Shown: positions 1 to 12,048 of the stretch, in pieces
Layout: every line of letters begins with the position of its first letter
Numbering within the stretch: the stretch's first letter is position 1
Assembly (NCBI GenBank): GCA_039707655.1
Contig: CM077676.1
Location: 187,112,936 to 187,176,935 of the forward strand
Direction of reading: 5' to 3'
DNA length: 64,000 nt
From: Elymus sibiricus
Taxonomy: Eukaryota; Streptophyta; Magnoliopsida; Poales; Poaceae
The notes under the pieces: model-generated
What the model was told of the DNA's origin: nothing
The model's database searches: none
Seen by the model: the letters and a program-made list of their open reading frames with translations, nothing else
Made by a program: the position numbers and the translations under genes

Positions 1-261
1 CGAGAAATATTTTTGGATTTTCTCAAAGTTTTTCAAACAAACAAGAAGAAAGCAAGAAAATAAAACTAACATGGATTATACAATGAAAAATTATGAACAC
101 CGACAACTGGAATGAAATGTGTGGACATGAATGTAATGTCGGTGAGAAATACATAATCCCCCAAGCTTAGGCTTTTAGCCTAGCTTGCTCTACGGCCATC
201 CGTAGTAGCCATCTGGTCCCATGTGAAACTCCTGAGGTGGGGGCACCCGAGCGTCCCAATC

Positions 262-1212
262 CTAGGCCTCCTGCTCTGCCGCTGCCAAGGCGTTCCGGTA
301 AGCAACGATGTCCAGTGGTATCACGGTATATCCGTTCCTGGCATGAGAATCAAACAAAGCAGGTGCAGGCAACGGAATAATATCACGATTATCCTCACTA
401 AAAACCAAGTTATAACGAATGTGGTGAGGAAGCTCAGGAGCATCGAGAAAATGGTGGTCCCTCATGGACTAGAAATCTAAGTAAACTCTGGGCAACAAAC
501 AATCATGAGGGCGTATGTTAACATTAAAACGTCTCTCTAAGCGAGTAGCATAAATACCGCCACGAATTTTCCCCCTAGTCCTATTAGTGTGCAGGCGGCG
601 TGCAACGATAGCTCCAAGGTTATAAGTGTTATCATTATGCAGTGCGTGGCATAAAATGGCAAAGTCAGGTGCGGCTAGCGCACTACCTTGCTCCCTAGCA
701 ATCAAGCATTTCCCTAAGAATAAAGTGAAGTAATGAACAGAGGGAAACTGCAAGCTAGTGGCTCGGGCCTTCGACACGCCCCTTTCCTCTCCCACAGTCA
801 AAGTGCGGAGGAAACCCTCAAACTCCTCTGGTTGAGGCTCTCTGATTTTCCCATCAAAGGGAATCAAACATATCTCACAAAATTCAGCTAGAGGTATCTG
901 ATAATGTTTATCATATAAATCAAAGCACACCTCAGGGGGTTCGAGCCTACTTAGAAAATGAAAATTTTGCACAAAGTAATTTGTAAGGATGTGGTGCTGG
1001 TCACACTCATCTGCGAGGAAGTCAGTCAGTTCGGCATTTGCAACAAATTGCGCGAACTCTTGGTCGAATCCGGCTTTGTTCATGAAAGCATTGTGCGGCC
1101 ATTCGCACGGCCGGACCTCTGTCCTACGCGGAATGTTGAGGTCATTGTCCGAGGAGTCCCCAAGGACTCCCTTGGTGTTCCACTTCGAGGAACTCCTTTG
1201 GAAGATTTTCAT
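262..1212 (-). pseudogene. Athila ORF-1-like extra protein, with an in-frame stop
   Basis: A 247-codon frame runs from 1212 to a TAG at 469-471. The same frame then continues for about 67 codons to 262, including a PLPAPALFD stretch, so the ancestral protein was about 315 residues or longer. The body resembles the plant retrotransposon ORF-1 family of Athila elements, with the stretches FCEICLIPFDG and RGKIRGGIYATRL; its function is not known. No catalytic motif is visible. It lies where pol would be expected and is preceded by an LTR-like leader (see 1213-1993). The downstream bases carry a further TAG and then a purine-rich stretch near 150-170 (minus strand). Strand and frame are certain; the family call is by motif memory. 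Confidence 0.7.
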
Positions 1213-1993
1213 TCTCTTAAGAACAAATTTCTGAAAAATTTTGGGTCACAAAATGATATCAATAAAACGTCACAAGATTGATAGCAACTACTCATATGGA
1301 TGTCTAGAGGCTATATCAGGCATTCAAACTACTTGGAACTCAAAGAATTCAACATGCAAGCTCATTTTCAGTAGCACCAAGAGCAGCTAATTATGCAAAA
1401 TATAATCCACTAGAGCAAAAACTAATTGGAGCAATGAAGGAGTCACATACCAAGAAGCAATCTCCCAAAATAGTTTCGGAAACGGAGCTCCGAGCAAAGA
1501 GATCAAAAATTTTAGTTTGGTGAGCAAGAATACGAGTGAGAGAGCTACCAGGAATTTTTGCTAGAGGTAAGAGACGAAGTGAGCTAAAGGAATAAGTGAG
1601 GGGGTCCCTGTGGGGCCCACGAGGTATCTGGGCACGCCAGGGGGTGACGCGCCCTGGTGCCTCGTAGGCACCTGGGGCACCCCCCCTGGTATGATTTTTG
1701 TGCCAAAAATTCTTAAATAATGAATAAAAATTCATATCAAAATTTTATTGCATTCTGAGCACTTTCATTTCTGGGCACTTTTTATTGCACGGATAATTCA
1801 GAAAACAGGGTAATCATGGCCTTTTATTGCATTTAACTAAAAATAATAGAAAACAAAAGGTGGGTATAGAAGGTTGTGCCTACAAAATTCATCGACCACA
1901 TGCCTCTCTGAAAGAATCCATTAATAAGGTTGATCAGGTCTTATTAACAAACCATTTCCGAGTAACATGAAACCGAAGAACTTTCGCATAACA
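1213..1993 (-). promoter_or_regulatory. Spacer with LTR-like leader upstream of the extra ORF
   Basis: This 780-base stretch has no long frame. About 1580-1735 visibly resembles the element's own LTR at about 5920-6050: both have GGGCCCACGAGGTA, then GCGCCCTGGTGCCTCGT, then a C-run and an AT-rich tail. The remainder (1235-1580, minus strand) reads like a leader running to the ATG at 1212. I infer that an old LTR fragment may serve as an internal promoter for the ORF; no clear TATA box is visible. Bases 1741-1993 hold nothing I recognise. Confidence 0.45.
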
Positions 1994-4750
1994 CTAAGTT
2001 ACCTCAACGGGGATATGCATCTCCCCGATAATAAGAGTTTCATATTTCTTTTTAACAGTAGGAAGAGGGAGTTGAAAACTTCCAATAGTAATTGTTGGAG
2101 CCTTCTCAATAATATGAATACCATTTACTTGAAATTGTTTCTTCAGAAAGTGCACCGTATGTTCATTACCATTGATATGAAAAGTGACCTTGCTTTTGTT
2201 GCAATCAATAACAGCCCCTGCAATATTCAGAAAGGGTCTACCAAGGATAATTGACATGTTGTCATCCTCGGGCATATCAAGTATAACAAAGTATGTTAGA
2301 ATAGTAACGTTTGCAACTACAACGGGCACATCCTCACAAACACTGATAGGAATGGCAGTTGATTTGTCAGCCATTTGCAATGATATTTCAGTGGGAGTGA
2401 GTTTATTCAAATCAAGTCTTTTATATAAAGAGAAAGGCATAACACTAACACCGGCTCCTAAATCATACAAAGCAGCTTTAACATAATTTCGTTTAATGGA
2501 GCATGGTATAGTTGGTATTCCTGGATCTCCTAGTTTCTTAGGTACTCCATCCTTAAAAGAGTAATTTGCAAGCATGGTAGAAATTTTAGCTTCAGGTATC
2601 TTCCTTTTATTTGTGACAATGTCTTTCATATATTTAGCATAAGGGGCCATCTTTAAAATATCAGTCAAACGAGTACGCAAAAAGACTGGCCTAAGCATTT
2701 TAGCAAAACGTTCAAATTCTTCTTCATCCTTTTTCTTAGATGGTTTAGGAGGAAAGGGCATGGGTTTTCGAACCCATGTTTCTCTTTCTTTACCATGTTT
2801 TCTAGCTACGAAATCTCTTTTATCATAGCGTTTATTTTTAGAAGGTGGGTTATCAAGATCAGCAGCAGGTTCTATTTCAACATCATTATCAGGTTCTTTA
2901 TCATTATCTGGTTGGGTATCCACATGAGCATCATCATTATTATTATCATCAGGTGAATGTTCATTACCAGATTGTGTTTCAGCATCAGAAATAGAAACAT
3001 CATTACTATCCTCCAAAGGTTTTTCTACTTCAGGTTCACTAGAAGTATGCAAAGTCCTATCATTTTTCTTTTTATTTTTCTTTTTAGATGGACTAGGTGC
3101 ATCAACATTAATTCTTTGAGAGTCTTGTTCAATTCTTTTAGGGTGACCCTCAGGGTAAAGTGGCTCCTGAGTCATTCTTCCTCCTCTAGTCATTACTCTG
3201 ACAGCATGATTATTCATATTGTTATTCATTTCATTAAGCAATTCACTCTGAGATTTAGCAACTTGTTCTAATTGGGTTTGAACCATAGATGAATGTTTAC
3301 TTACACCTTTAACATCATTAGCAATTCTAAATAACAAGTCACTCAAGCGATCAATCATATAGGCATTTCATTTCAATTGTTTCTTAACATTTGCATTGAA
3401 ATGATCTTGCTTAATAATATAATTGTCAAATTCATACAAGCATTGACTAGGAGGTTTGTTATAAGGAATATCACTTTCATCAAACTTTATAAGAGAATTT
3501 ACCTCTACTACCTGTGTCGGTTTGTCAAGACCATGTATTTCATCAATAGGTGGTAAATTCTTAACATCCTCAGCTTTAATACCTTTTTCTTTCTGGCATT
3601 TCTTTGCTTCTTGCATATCTTCAGGACAGAGATATAATATACCCCTCTTCTTCGGAGTGGGTTTAGGCGGTGGTTCAGGAAGTGTCCAATCATTATCATT
3701 CTTCAATATATTATTCAATAATTCCTCAGCTTGTTCAATAGTCCGTTCCCTGAAAACACAACTCGCACAACTATCTAGGTAGTCCCTAGAAGCATCGGTT
3801 AGTCCATTATAGAAGATATCAAGTATTTCATTCTTCTTAAGAGGATGATCAGGCAAAGCATTAAGTAATTGGAGAAGGTTCCCCCAAGCTTGAGGGAGAC
3901 TCTCTTCTTTAATTTGCACAAAGTTAAATATTTCCTGTAAAGCAACTTGTTTTTTATGAGCAGGGAAATATTTTTCAGAGAAGTAATAAATCATATCCTG
4001 GGGACTACGCACACATCCAGGAGAAAGAGTATTATACCATTCTTTAGCATCACCCTTTAATGAGAAAGGAAACAATTTAAGGATATAGTAGTGGCGAATT
4101 TTTTCCTCATGAGCAAATAGGGTCGCTATATCATTTAATTTAGTGAGATGTGCCACAACGGTTTCAGTTTCATAGCCATGGAAAGGATCAGATTCTACCA
4201 ACTTAATCAACTAAGGATCAACAGAGAATTCGTAATCTTTATCGGTAACAAATATGGGAGAGGTTGCAAACTTAGGATCATATTTCATTCTCTCCCTCAG
4301 AGATTTTTCTTTCATATCAGCAAACAATTTTATAACTTCATTTCTATCATTACAAGCAAGGATGGCTCTAGCTGTCTCCCTATCAAAACATTGTTCATCA
4401 GGTGTTTCAACTCTAGTAGGAGAGCTAGGCATAATAGGTGAATCACAATTTTCAAGAGTTTCAGCATTTTCAGTTTCTTTAGCTTTAGCAATTTGTTCAG
4501 CAAGAAATTCACCAAGTGGCACAGCATTATCAAGTATGGTACTAGCATCATCATGTGTATCATTCAAAGCAGAAGTGGTATCATCAATAACTTGCGACAT
4601 ATCAGAATTAATAGCATGTTGTGGTGTTGCAAGTTTACTCAAAACAGAAGGTGAATAAAGTGCAGAGCTAGATGGCTGTTCCTTACCTCCCCTCGTCTTA
4701 GAGGGAACGATCTTGGTCTTAGCGTCTTTTAGATTCTTCATAGTGATCAA
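1994..4750 (-). pseudogene. gag-protease polyprotein of Athila-like element
   Basis: One reading frame spans 4750 to 1994, interrupted only by an in-frame TAG at 4211-4213 and an in-frame TGA at 3368-3370. Order: N-terminal low-complexity region (4750-4211); retrotransposon gag core (4210-3368) with LKGDAKEWYNTL and a C-terminal KKRG basic patch; acidic linker of about 150 residues; then an aspartic protease with DLGAGVSVMP in place of the usual D-S/T-G context and the flap-side motif IILGRPFL near the C terminus. Gag would form the virus-like particle and the protease would process it. The protein stops after the protease, and no RT follows. Confidence 0.85.
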
Positions 4751-4789
4751 CAGATATAAATCCCAAGTGACTTAGCAAATATAGCTATG

Positions 4790-4808
4790 CTCCTCAGCAA
4801 CGGCGCCA
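4790..4808 (-). promoter_or_regulatory. Primer-binding site
   Basis: The minus strand reads TGGCGCCGTTGCTGAGGAG directly downstream of the 5' LTR, separated by the 11-base spacer 4809-4819. TGGCGCCGTTGC is the tRNA-Asp-type PBS usual in Athila elements. Confidence 0.85.
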
Positions 4809-4819
4809 AAAAAAGGTCT

Positions 4820-6233
4820 TGATAACCCACTAGTATAGGGGATCGCAACCGTTTTCGAGGGTAGACTATTCAACCCAAATTTATTGATTCGACACAAGGG
4901 GAGCCAAAGAATATTCGCAAGTATTAGTAGTTGAGTTGTCAATTCAACCACACCTGGAGACTAAATATCTGCAGCAGAGTGATCAGTAGCACAGTAGTAT
5001 GATAGTTTGATAGCAGTCGCAATGATAGTAACAGTAGTAGTAACGGTAACAGCAGTAGTGGTTGCAATTGTGATAGCAGTAGTAACAATAGTAACTTAGC
5101 CAGAACAATATGTGGAAAGCTCATAGGCATTGGATCGGTGACTTATGTTGGATAACATTCATCATGTAACAGTCATAACCTAAGGCGACTCAGAACTAGC
5201 TCCAATTCATCAATGTAATGTAGGCATGTATTCCGTATATAGTCATACGGGCTTGCAATAAGAACTTGCATGACATCTTTTGTCCTACCCTCCTGTGGTA
5301 GTGGAGTCCATAAGGAAACTAAGGGATATTAATGCCTCCTTTTAATAGAGAACCGGAACAAAGCATTAACACTTAGTGAATACTTGAACTCCTCAAATTA
5401 TGGCAATCACCGGAAAAAATCCCAATTATTGCCACCTTGGGGTATGCGGATCATAACACGTAGCAGGTGCATATAACTTGCAAGATCGGATCAAGAACAC
5501 AAATATATTGATGAAAACATAAAGGGTTCAGATCTGAAATCATGGCACTCGGGCCCTAGTGACAAGCATTAAGCATAGCCAACTCATAGCAACATCAATC
5601 TCAGAACATAGTGGATACTAGGGATCAAGCCCTAACAAAACTAACTCGATTACATGATAAATCTCATCCAACTCATCACCGTCCAGCAAGCCTACGAAGG
5701 AATTACTCACTCCCGACGGTGAGCATCATGAAATTCATGATGAAGGATGGTTGATGATGACGATGCCGGAAGATCCCCCTCTTTGGAGCCCTGAACGGAC
5801 TCCAGATCTGGCCTCCCGATGAAGAACAGGAGGTGGCGGCGGCCCCGTATCGTGAAACGCAATAAAACTTCCTCTCTTATTTTTTTTTCCGGAAACTGAA
5901 TTTATAGCATTGGAATTAGGTCAGACGGAACCACGTGGGCCCCACGAGGTACTAGGGCACGCTTGGGGGGTGTGGCGCGCCCTGGTGCCTCGTGGGCACT
6001 GGGTGGCCCCCCTTCTGTTGATTCTTGCGCCAATAATTTTTATATATTCCATAAAAATTCTCCAGAAATTTTCATCCAAATCCAGGAAATTTGATTTTCT
6101 GCACAAAAACAACGCCATGGCAATTCTGCTGAAAACAACGTCAGTCCGGGTTAGTTTCATTCAAATCATGCAAATTAGGGGCCAAAACAAGAGTAAAAGT
6201 GTTTGGAAAAGTAGATACGATGGAGACCTATCA
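4820..6233 (-). repeat. 5' LTR of the Athila-like element (1,414 bp)
   Basis: On the plus strand it starts TGATAACCC and ends CCTATCA, so the minus-strand LTR runs TGATAGG...GGGTTATCA with TGATA/TATCA inverted ends. It abuts the PBS on one side and the broken exon of the antisense Tat gene on the other. The five bases right of it are CGGCA, the expected TSD; the partner copy would be outside the window. A degenerate triplet-type microsatellite lies at about 4985-5097. Confidence 0.88.
4985..5097. repeat. Degenerate AGTAGC/GTAACAG-type simple repeat in LTR
   Basis: Irregular runs of AGTAGT, AACAGT and GATAGC occupy this part of the LTR. They generate Leu-rich frames that are not genes. Confidence 0.7.
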
Positions 6234-8764
6234 CGGCAGCAGCCTCCTGCTGCCGCACCTCCTGCCGAGCCCTTTCGAGCTTGGCCTTGAGCGTCTCCAG
6301 CTCCGCTAACGCTGCTCTTGTCAAAACAGTTTGGCCTTAGTTGTTTTATTCAACAAAACATATCATACCTCCAAAGTACAGGGCAAGTTTAAACTTGATT
6401 ACCTTGAGATTGCTCGAGTTTCTGGTTCGCCAGGATGAGCTCCTCCTGGGACCTCTCGAGTTTCCGGTTCATCTCCGCAATCTCCTCGGAGACGGAGTCC
6501 GAAACCGAGGTCGAAACCTGGCACAAAAATGATCCTTATTACAAAGGGAAAAGTTAAATCACTAAAAAGTTCCAAGACATCTGCCTTAAGCAGCGCCCTG
6601 GGGGCTACCTAATGGGCTCCTACTTAATCAAACGACCCCAATGCCGGTTTCTTGAAACTGACTTCGGGCTCGGGGGCTACTCACCCACTAAGCCGTTTAG
6701 CAGGTTGTACTCTTATGTCCTCGGACAAACTCATAACTAAAAAAAGCTCAAACAAACAAATTAGACTGGATGCGCAGATAGAATGCATACCTCGAAACTT
6801 GCTATGAGGTTCTTGAAAACCTCATGCAGGCCGGCCCCTGCGGACCGGTAGCCCTACAGCGCCGCGCCTATGAAGGCACGGTGCTCTTCCTTGATGGAGG
6901 AGCCCTTCAGGGCGTCCTCCATCTCCTCGGGCGACCCCGCGCCAGCCCGTTCTTGGGCAGATGGCTAGGGTGGAGGGATGACCTCTGGCACATCTACCCG
7001 GTTAGCCTCCACCTAGGGTGGCGGAGCCGAGGTAGTTTTTGGCTGGGCCGATGACTGGCCCAGCCCTTCTTCGATGACCGCGGGGCGTTTCTCCCCCGGG
7101 TCCTGTTGGGCCGAGGTGTCGTCCTCGGCCATGATGGCCACCTCATCAGCCCCCGTCATGTTAACGTCAGGGGCCAAGGTGGATGTCGCCTCCCCTAGCC
7201 CATCATGCGCCGGGGGAGGATCAGCGGGCTCTGGAGTCCCGCTGGCGGATGGCAACCCGCTTGAGGAACCACTGGCGATTACCCTCGGTGGACTACATAA
7301 GAAAAGACGCCTTTGTAAGTTTCCCCTTCCCTAGAGATAACTTGTCAAATTAAAAGACGGGATGCAAAGACGACGGCTTACCCTCGGGGCACCGGCTTCT
7401 TCCTCCCCACAACGAGGAGATCTTCTTCTAAGTCGCCGGAGAGTTCGGCTCTCTCCGACGACTTGTTGGCAGCCCCGGATGAGGTTTGCCTCGGCCTCTT
7501 TGGGCCCTTCGGCAGCATGCCCATGTCAGCGTCTTCTAACGCTAACCTCTTCCCCTTCGGGGGGGGGGGGGGGGGAACCTCCTCCTCCTCACCCTCCTCT
7601 GCGTCGCCGTCTTGGGCGGCGGAGGTGTGGGTCTCTTCAAACCGGGTGGCCGAGGTCCCCCGAGTCCGAGCACTTGACCTGCCCCTCTGGGACTTCGTCC
7701 GTTTGGGGGCCACTACAAGCGGCTCCTCGGTCAGGAGTGCCGAGAGCAGGGGAGTTGGAGGCTCCTCTGGCAGTGGGGCCGGGCATCGCACTCCTTGCAC
7801 CCAGGCTAACCACTTCTGCAAAACGTCAGTCATAACGATTCATTAACACATTACTCCTCGGCACGAAGGACAAAGTTGATAGTTGGTGGACCGGATCACT
7901 CACCGGGGGGGCTTCATAGCCGTGTTCGAGGCCGCGGTCCTCCCCTTCCGTAGGGATCTTGTCCTTCGCCAGCTTCATGAGTCTCGTCCACATGGCGGCC
8001 AAGGTGGAGCGGAAGAAGGTGGTGATGGTGTCCATGTCCTCGGGCTTTTCAGCCCACATCGGGGTAGCCCGAAGTTCTAGAGGGAGTATGCGGCGGTTGA
8101 GCATGACGTTGATGACGTCGGCGAGCTCAACCTTCCCCGTGGTGGACCACCACAAGATCCTGTCGATCAGGGTCTCCACCTCTTCTGGGTTCCCCCAGGT
8201 GACGCCCTTCTCCTTCCAGGATTTGAGCTTCTTGGGCGGCCCGGCGGAGAAGGCCGGGACCTCGATTTGACCAGGGGCGAGCGGCTTAGTGATGTAAAAC
8301 CACTCCTTCACCATTTCGATGAAGGTGCCCTTGAACCAGGTGGCCCCCTGGTTTTTGCTGATCATGGATCCTCCGCACTCCGCGAGTTCTGAGCCGCTGG
8401 ACTTCGGTTTAATCCCGAAGAGCTTCAGCCACAAGCCGAAGTGCAGCTCGCAGTGGAGGAAGGCCTCGCAGACCGTAATGAAGGTGGTGAGGTGGAGAAT
8501 GGAGTTGGGGGCCATGTGGTGGAAATCCAGCTCGTAGTAGTACATTACCCCATGCACAAAGGGGTGCAGCGGGAACCCTAGGCCTTGGATGAGGTGGGGG
8601 ACGAAGACTACCCGCTCCCCGACGTTGGGAGCGGGCACCAGCTGGCCAGCCGCCAGAGCATGGGCGGCGATGGCGGGGGTCAGATACCCCGCACTGCGCA
8701 GCTCTAAGATGGTCACGGCCGTCACGGTGGAGCCGCCCCAGTGCCCCTTGAGGGTATCGGACAT
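6234..8764 (-). pseudogene. Antisense multi-exon gene with gypsy-type transposon (PF04195-like) domain
   Basis: Five exons join in frame on the minus strand: 8764-7904 (287 codons), 7815-7382, 7292-6791, 6517-6403 and 6314-6234. The four introns have GT-AG ends (for example donor GTGAGT at 7903, acceptor TTTTGCAG ending at 7816) and the phases 0, 2, 0, 1 match throughout. Exon 1 encodes the conserved domain typical of putative gypsy-type transposon proteins of grasses (LRSAGYLTP, FVPHLIQGLGFPLHPF). Exon 2 is Pro/Glu-rich, with a 17-G run at 7559-7575 encoding prolines. Exons 4 and 5 encode a heptad-rich coiled coil. Exon 3 carries three in-frame TAGs (7013-7015, 6965-6967, 6854-6856), and exon 5 is cut by the LTR at 6233. 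The protein's function is unknown; PF04195 is from memory. Confidence 0.8.
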
Positions 8765-8891
8765 GGCTGGTGGTGGAGGTTGGACTCGCGAAAGGGAAGG
8801 GCGAGCAGGATGGATCTGGGCGCTGGAGCTAGACGAAGCAGCAGAGGGGGAGAATGGGAGCGTGGTTGATTGCGCTGTCCTCCTTTTTGCT

Positions 8892-8899
8892 CTTATAAG
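8892..8899 (-). promoter_or_regulatory. TATA-like box of the antisense gene
   Basis: The minus strand reads CTTATAAG about 130 bases upstream of the ATG at 8764, followed by a C/T-rich leader. This fits a promoter for the antisense gene independent of the LTR. It is inferred from position and sequence only. Confidence 0.5.
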
Positions 8900-9351
8900 C
8901 CTGTGAAAGGCCAAGAGTGCCCCTCGCTGCGCCGATAAACTCGCTATTCCCATCAAAAATGCCGTTGAGCATACGGGGGGAAACAAAATCTTGATGATAT
9001 CCCTAAGAAAACGGGCACGATCTCTGCCACGAGGGGACGTGCCAGTAAAAGGCTGCCTCGAACCGCGATTTAGGGGGGAGGCAGTAACTGCTCGACCTGT
9101 CGTGGGGCAAGCCTCTTCGATAAAGTTGTCAGGCTGGATTGGACCGTTCATACCTGAACAACAGGCCTTCGAGGCTAAGGTATCTGTCCTCCTCGGACAG
9201 GGTACGAAGCACGGTTGGACCTTGGATATCACCGCTCTACTATAAAGAGTAAAATATGAAGGGGAACTCGTCTGTCAAGCCAAGGAGTCTGGATCCGAGG
9301 TGATGTTTGTTGAAAGTCGTCCTCGGCGTAGAAGACCATTTCGGGGGCTAC

Positions 9352-9844
9352 TAACGGTCTCCTGGATTAGGGGGTGCTAGCCTAGCCAGCCCGTCTCCTT
9401 GGTTGGCCCGATGGGCCCTCGTATGAGATCAAGATGGACTCCGGAGGCCATACATAGGGAGCGTGATCGAGACTGTCTCTACCGAATACTTGACGTATAC
9501 TCCAAGATCTTTCCTGCCGCCTTACTCCTAGATGCCGACTTTGTAACCCTAGATACCCTCCCTGGCGTGTATATAAGCCAGAGGGTTTAGCCCGTAGAAG
9601 GGACATCAACGCAATATCGCTTACCTAGCCCTAGAAGTTAGACACACATTACGATCTCGAGGTTGATCACCTCTGTATTCGATACCTCTCCTTTAATATA
9701 AACAGAAGCAGGATGTAGGGTTTTACCTTCATCAAGAGGGCCCGAACCTGGGTAAACATCGTCTCCCTTGTCCTTGTTACCACCGATCTGAGATCCACAG
9801 CTTGGGACCCCCTACCCCAAGGTCTGCCGGTTTTTACACCGACA
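9352..9844 (+). repeat. 3' LTR of the Tat-like element (493 bp)
   Basis: It starts right after the PPT with TAACGG (a mutated TG end) and finishes CCGGTTTTTACACCGACA. A TATA box, TATATAAG, lies at 9570-9577. The terminal segment with GGACCCCCTACCCC and the ...ACACCGACA end is a common grass gypsy LTR type. Right flank is CGCAG. Confidence 0.85.
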
Positions 9845-11052
9845 CGCAGGGACCCGCTGGCAGTTATTTTAATTATAGATAGGTCCCTGGTTTTAAAACC
9901 TTTATAACTTTTAAACCAAAAATTATTTTCAATTGATTCTTTTTCTGAAAATCTTCTTTTTCACTCTAGTTTTTTTAGTATTTATTTGAAAATATTTTGA
10001 GACAACTTTTTGCACTGTTACCAAAAAATTGATTTGAATTTGAATTCTTATTTTCTAGAAAACGAGGAGGGGAACTTTGCCAAAAATTTCGAGGGATCAC
10101 CTTCTGCCTACTTTGATCAAGGCAAGTATTTTTGAACTTGGGATATGGTGACTGCATACATGTTTGCATCAGTTCGAGATATCCCCGGTTATGTGGTGAA
10201 TAGCAAGTGCATGCATGGTCATATCATTTTGTGCATTCTTGCATGCATCAAAGAATCTTCCTAACGTGTAAGAAGTGGTGAGAAACTAGGAGTGTACCTC
10301 CTGCCTTTGACGTGCTGGTGGGCACGGGTCACGTCAGAACACAATGGTGTCACTGTGGCATGTGGAGCATGCCCGTCATAATAATAATAACAACTCCTGA
10401 GTCGACCTAGATCGAGTCTTGTTCTATCATGCCTAGCGAAAATTCATGCTGCCACTTGTCTTCCCGCGAGGGGAGTACGGCTTAGTAAGTTGCTAACCCC
10501 TTTCCGTGTGCACACCACTTAGAGAGGCCATGATCAGGGTTCCATGGCCATGGACCAATGCTAGTCATCGGATCAGGGGGCATGGGTGTATCCGGCTGGG
10601 CCGAGAGGGGGGCACCATTTGTAATCCGTGCGTATAAATAGTGATCCCATGCTATTCGAGATGATGGACTCCCCGTCTTAGAGTTTTTCTTGAACGATGC
10701 TTTGGGTGATTCCTGGCATCCGGAAAGTTAATCTGGTGTGTGCTGGTCAGGTGTGTTTTCAACCCAAAGACCGCAATGGGAATTAGTCAGCATCTCGGTG
10801 TTGGCTAATGAAATCCTATACACGTGGGTAAAGAGTACACCCTATGCAGAGTTATACCTATTCGAATAGCCGTGTCCACGGTCAAGGACGTTAGCTGGGA
10901 AGGGTCAAGTGTCGGTCTTCAGAGGAAATAATTAAAATTGAGCATGATTCATTTTTGCAGGATAAATATTGTCACTACTGATGCTATCAGGAATACTATT
11001 GTTAACATGAATATTGTTGTGGACTAACCCTTTTTCTCTTATGTGCAACCTA

Positions 11053-11311
11053 GAGTATCACTTGGGATGGTTAATCCACCTCGATACTCAATTTTCTTTT
11101 CTTTTCTGGGTATCACTTGGGATGGCTAGTCCACCTGGATACTCAGTTTTATTTTCTTTTGTGAGTATCACTTGGGATGGCTAGTCCACCTGGATACTCA
11201 GTTTTATTTTCTTTTCTGAGTATCACTTGGGATGGCTAGTCCACCTGGATACTCAGTTTTATTTTCTTTTCTGAGTATCACTTGGGATGACTAGTCCACT
11301 TGGATACTCAT
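11053..11311 (+). repeat. Tandem hairpin minisatellite in LTR, about 5 units of about 56 bp
   Basis: Each unit begins GAGTATCACTTGGGATGG and ends GATACTC, then an AGTTTTATTTTCTTTT linker. The two ends of each unit are inverted repeats (GAGTATC/GATACTC), so transcripts could fold into a row of hairpins. Confidence 0.88.
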
Positions 11312-11425
11312 TTCTTTTCAAGACCTCTCGAGGCATTGCTTTCAGACACCTGTTTGGCATTTCTTTTCAAGACCTTTCGAGGCGTCGCTTTCAGACACCC
11401 GTTTGGTATTTTTCTTGGAATTTCT
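11312..11425 (+). repeat. Second tandem repeat, about 2 units of about 54 bp
   Basis: Two copies of a unit with TTTCTTTTCAAGACC, TCGAGGC and TTTCAGACACC follow the hairpin array. The homologous solo LTR has three copies at 15640-15796. Confidence 0.8.
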
Positions 11426-12048
11426 CGGGCGGTCCAACGCCCGATGTTTCATTTTATTTTCTTGGTTTATTACTAAAATTATATAATCATTTATCCACAC
11501 CATATTAACATTTAGCATGCCATAATTTAATTCCGGTCAGCATATGCATTTAATATGGTCCATCATGAACATATGCATTCGGTATATGTTTTGTTCATAA
11601 TGTTTGCGAGTACATTCCAACGTACTCACAGGCTTGTCCCTGGCTTGTTAATTTGGCCTAACCCGGAGGAAGATGAGGTTGTGGAGGAAGAGTGCGCTAG
11701 CAAGCTCAATACTTAGAGGTGTTCCCAGTCAGTCAACTTGTGGTCTTGGAGTCTACCACGTGTATCATCCGCAGTGCTTCCACTACACCAATAAAATAGC
11801 CAAGCCTCACACTGACGCTTGAGTTTACTTTATTGTATCAGTGTTGTAATATCACCACACCACTGTCTTATTCTGCCACCATCATATATTGACAAGTTTG
11901 TAATAAATGTTGAGCACTCTGGCTCAACCCTGTGTAATATTATGTATGTACTGGTTATCTATATCAAGGGAGTCCACCAGTTGTTCTGATCTTGGGGCTG
12001 GTGTGACTTGGGGCTATTCTGTGATTTATTCCGGAAACAGGCCCGACA

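Larger units (their letters stand above)
1..6233 (-). mobile_element. Non-autonomous Athila-like Ty3-gypsy element, 5' portion, cut by the window edge
   Basis: Read on the minus strand the order is 5' LTR (4820-6233), PBS (4790-4808), gag-protease (4750-1994), spacer, extra ORF (1212-262). The next element upstream stops at exactly 6233, so this one is inserted there; its 3' LTR must lie left of base 1. No RT, RNase H or integrase is present between the protease and the extra ORF, so mobility would need enzymes supplied in trans. The Athila assignment rests on the gag sequence, the PBS and the ORF-1-like protein; the family name is left open. Confidence 0.85.
6234..9844 (+). mobile_element. 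Tat-lineage Ty3-gypsy element, 3' portion
   Basis: The block ends in an LTR (9352-9844) preceded by a polypurine tract (TTCGGGGGCTAC, 9340-9351), so the element is plus-strand and this is its 3' end. Between the break at 6233 and the LTR lies an intron-bearing gene on the opposite strand, an arrangement described for Tat-lineage plant elements that carry extra ORFs between pol and the 3' LTR. The 5' half is displaced left by the Athila-like insertion and is out of view. The right flank at 9845 is inside a different LTR. Confidence 0.75.
9845..12048 (+). repeat. Long chromovirus-type LTR, 5'-truncated by the Tat insertion
   Basis: Parts of this stretch align by eye with the reverse complement of the solo LTR at 15077-31331: the AACCCAAAG stretch near 10760, the palindromic block at 10858-10881, the hairpin repeats at 11053-11311 and the hairpin at 11608-11627. 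It ends GGCCCGACA at 12048. It begins abruptly in mid-LTR at the Tat 3' LTR, so the rest lies left of the window. A TATA-like TATAAATA occurs near 10632. Whether this is a solo LTR or part of a full element cannot be decided here. Confidence 0.75.

Noticed and set aside
7362..7846. Plus-strand Gly/Ser-rich frames
   Set aside because: Antisense shadow of exon 2 of the antisense Tat gene, which has splice sites and phase support.
11053..11311. Regular repeats resembling a CRISPR array
   Set aside because: The whole unit including the linker is repeated, with no variable spacers; it is an LTR minisatellite in a plant genome.
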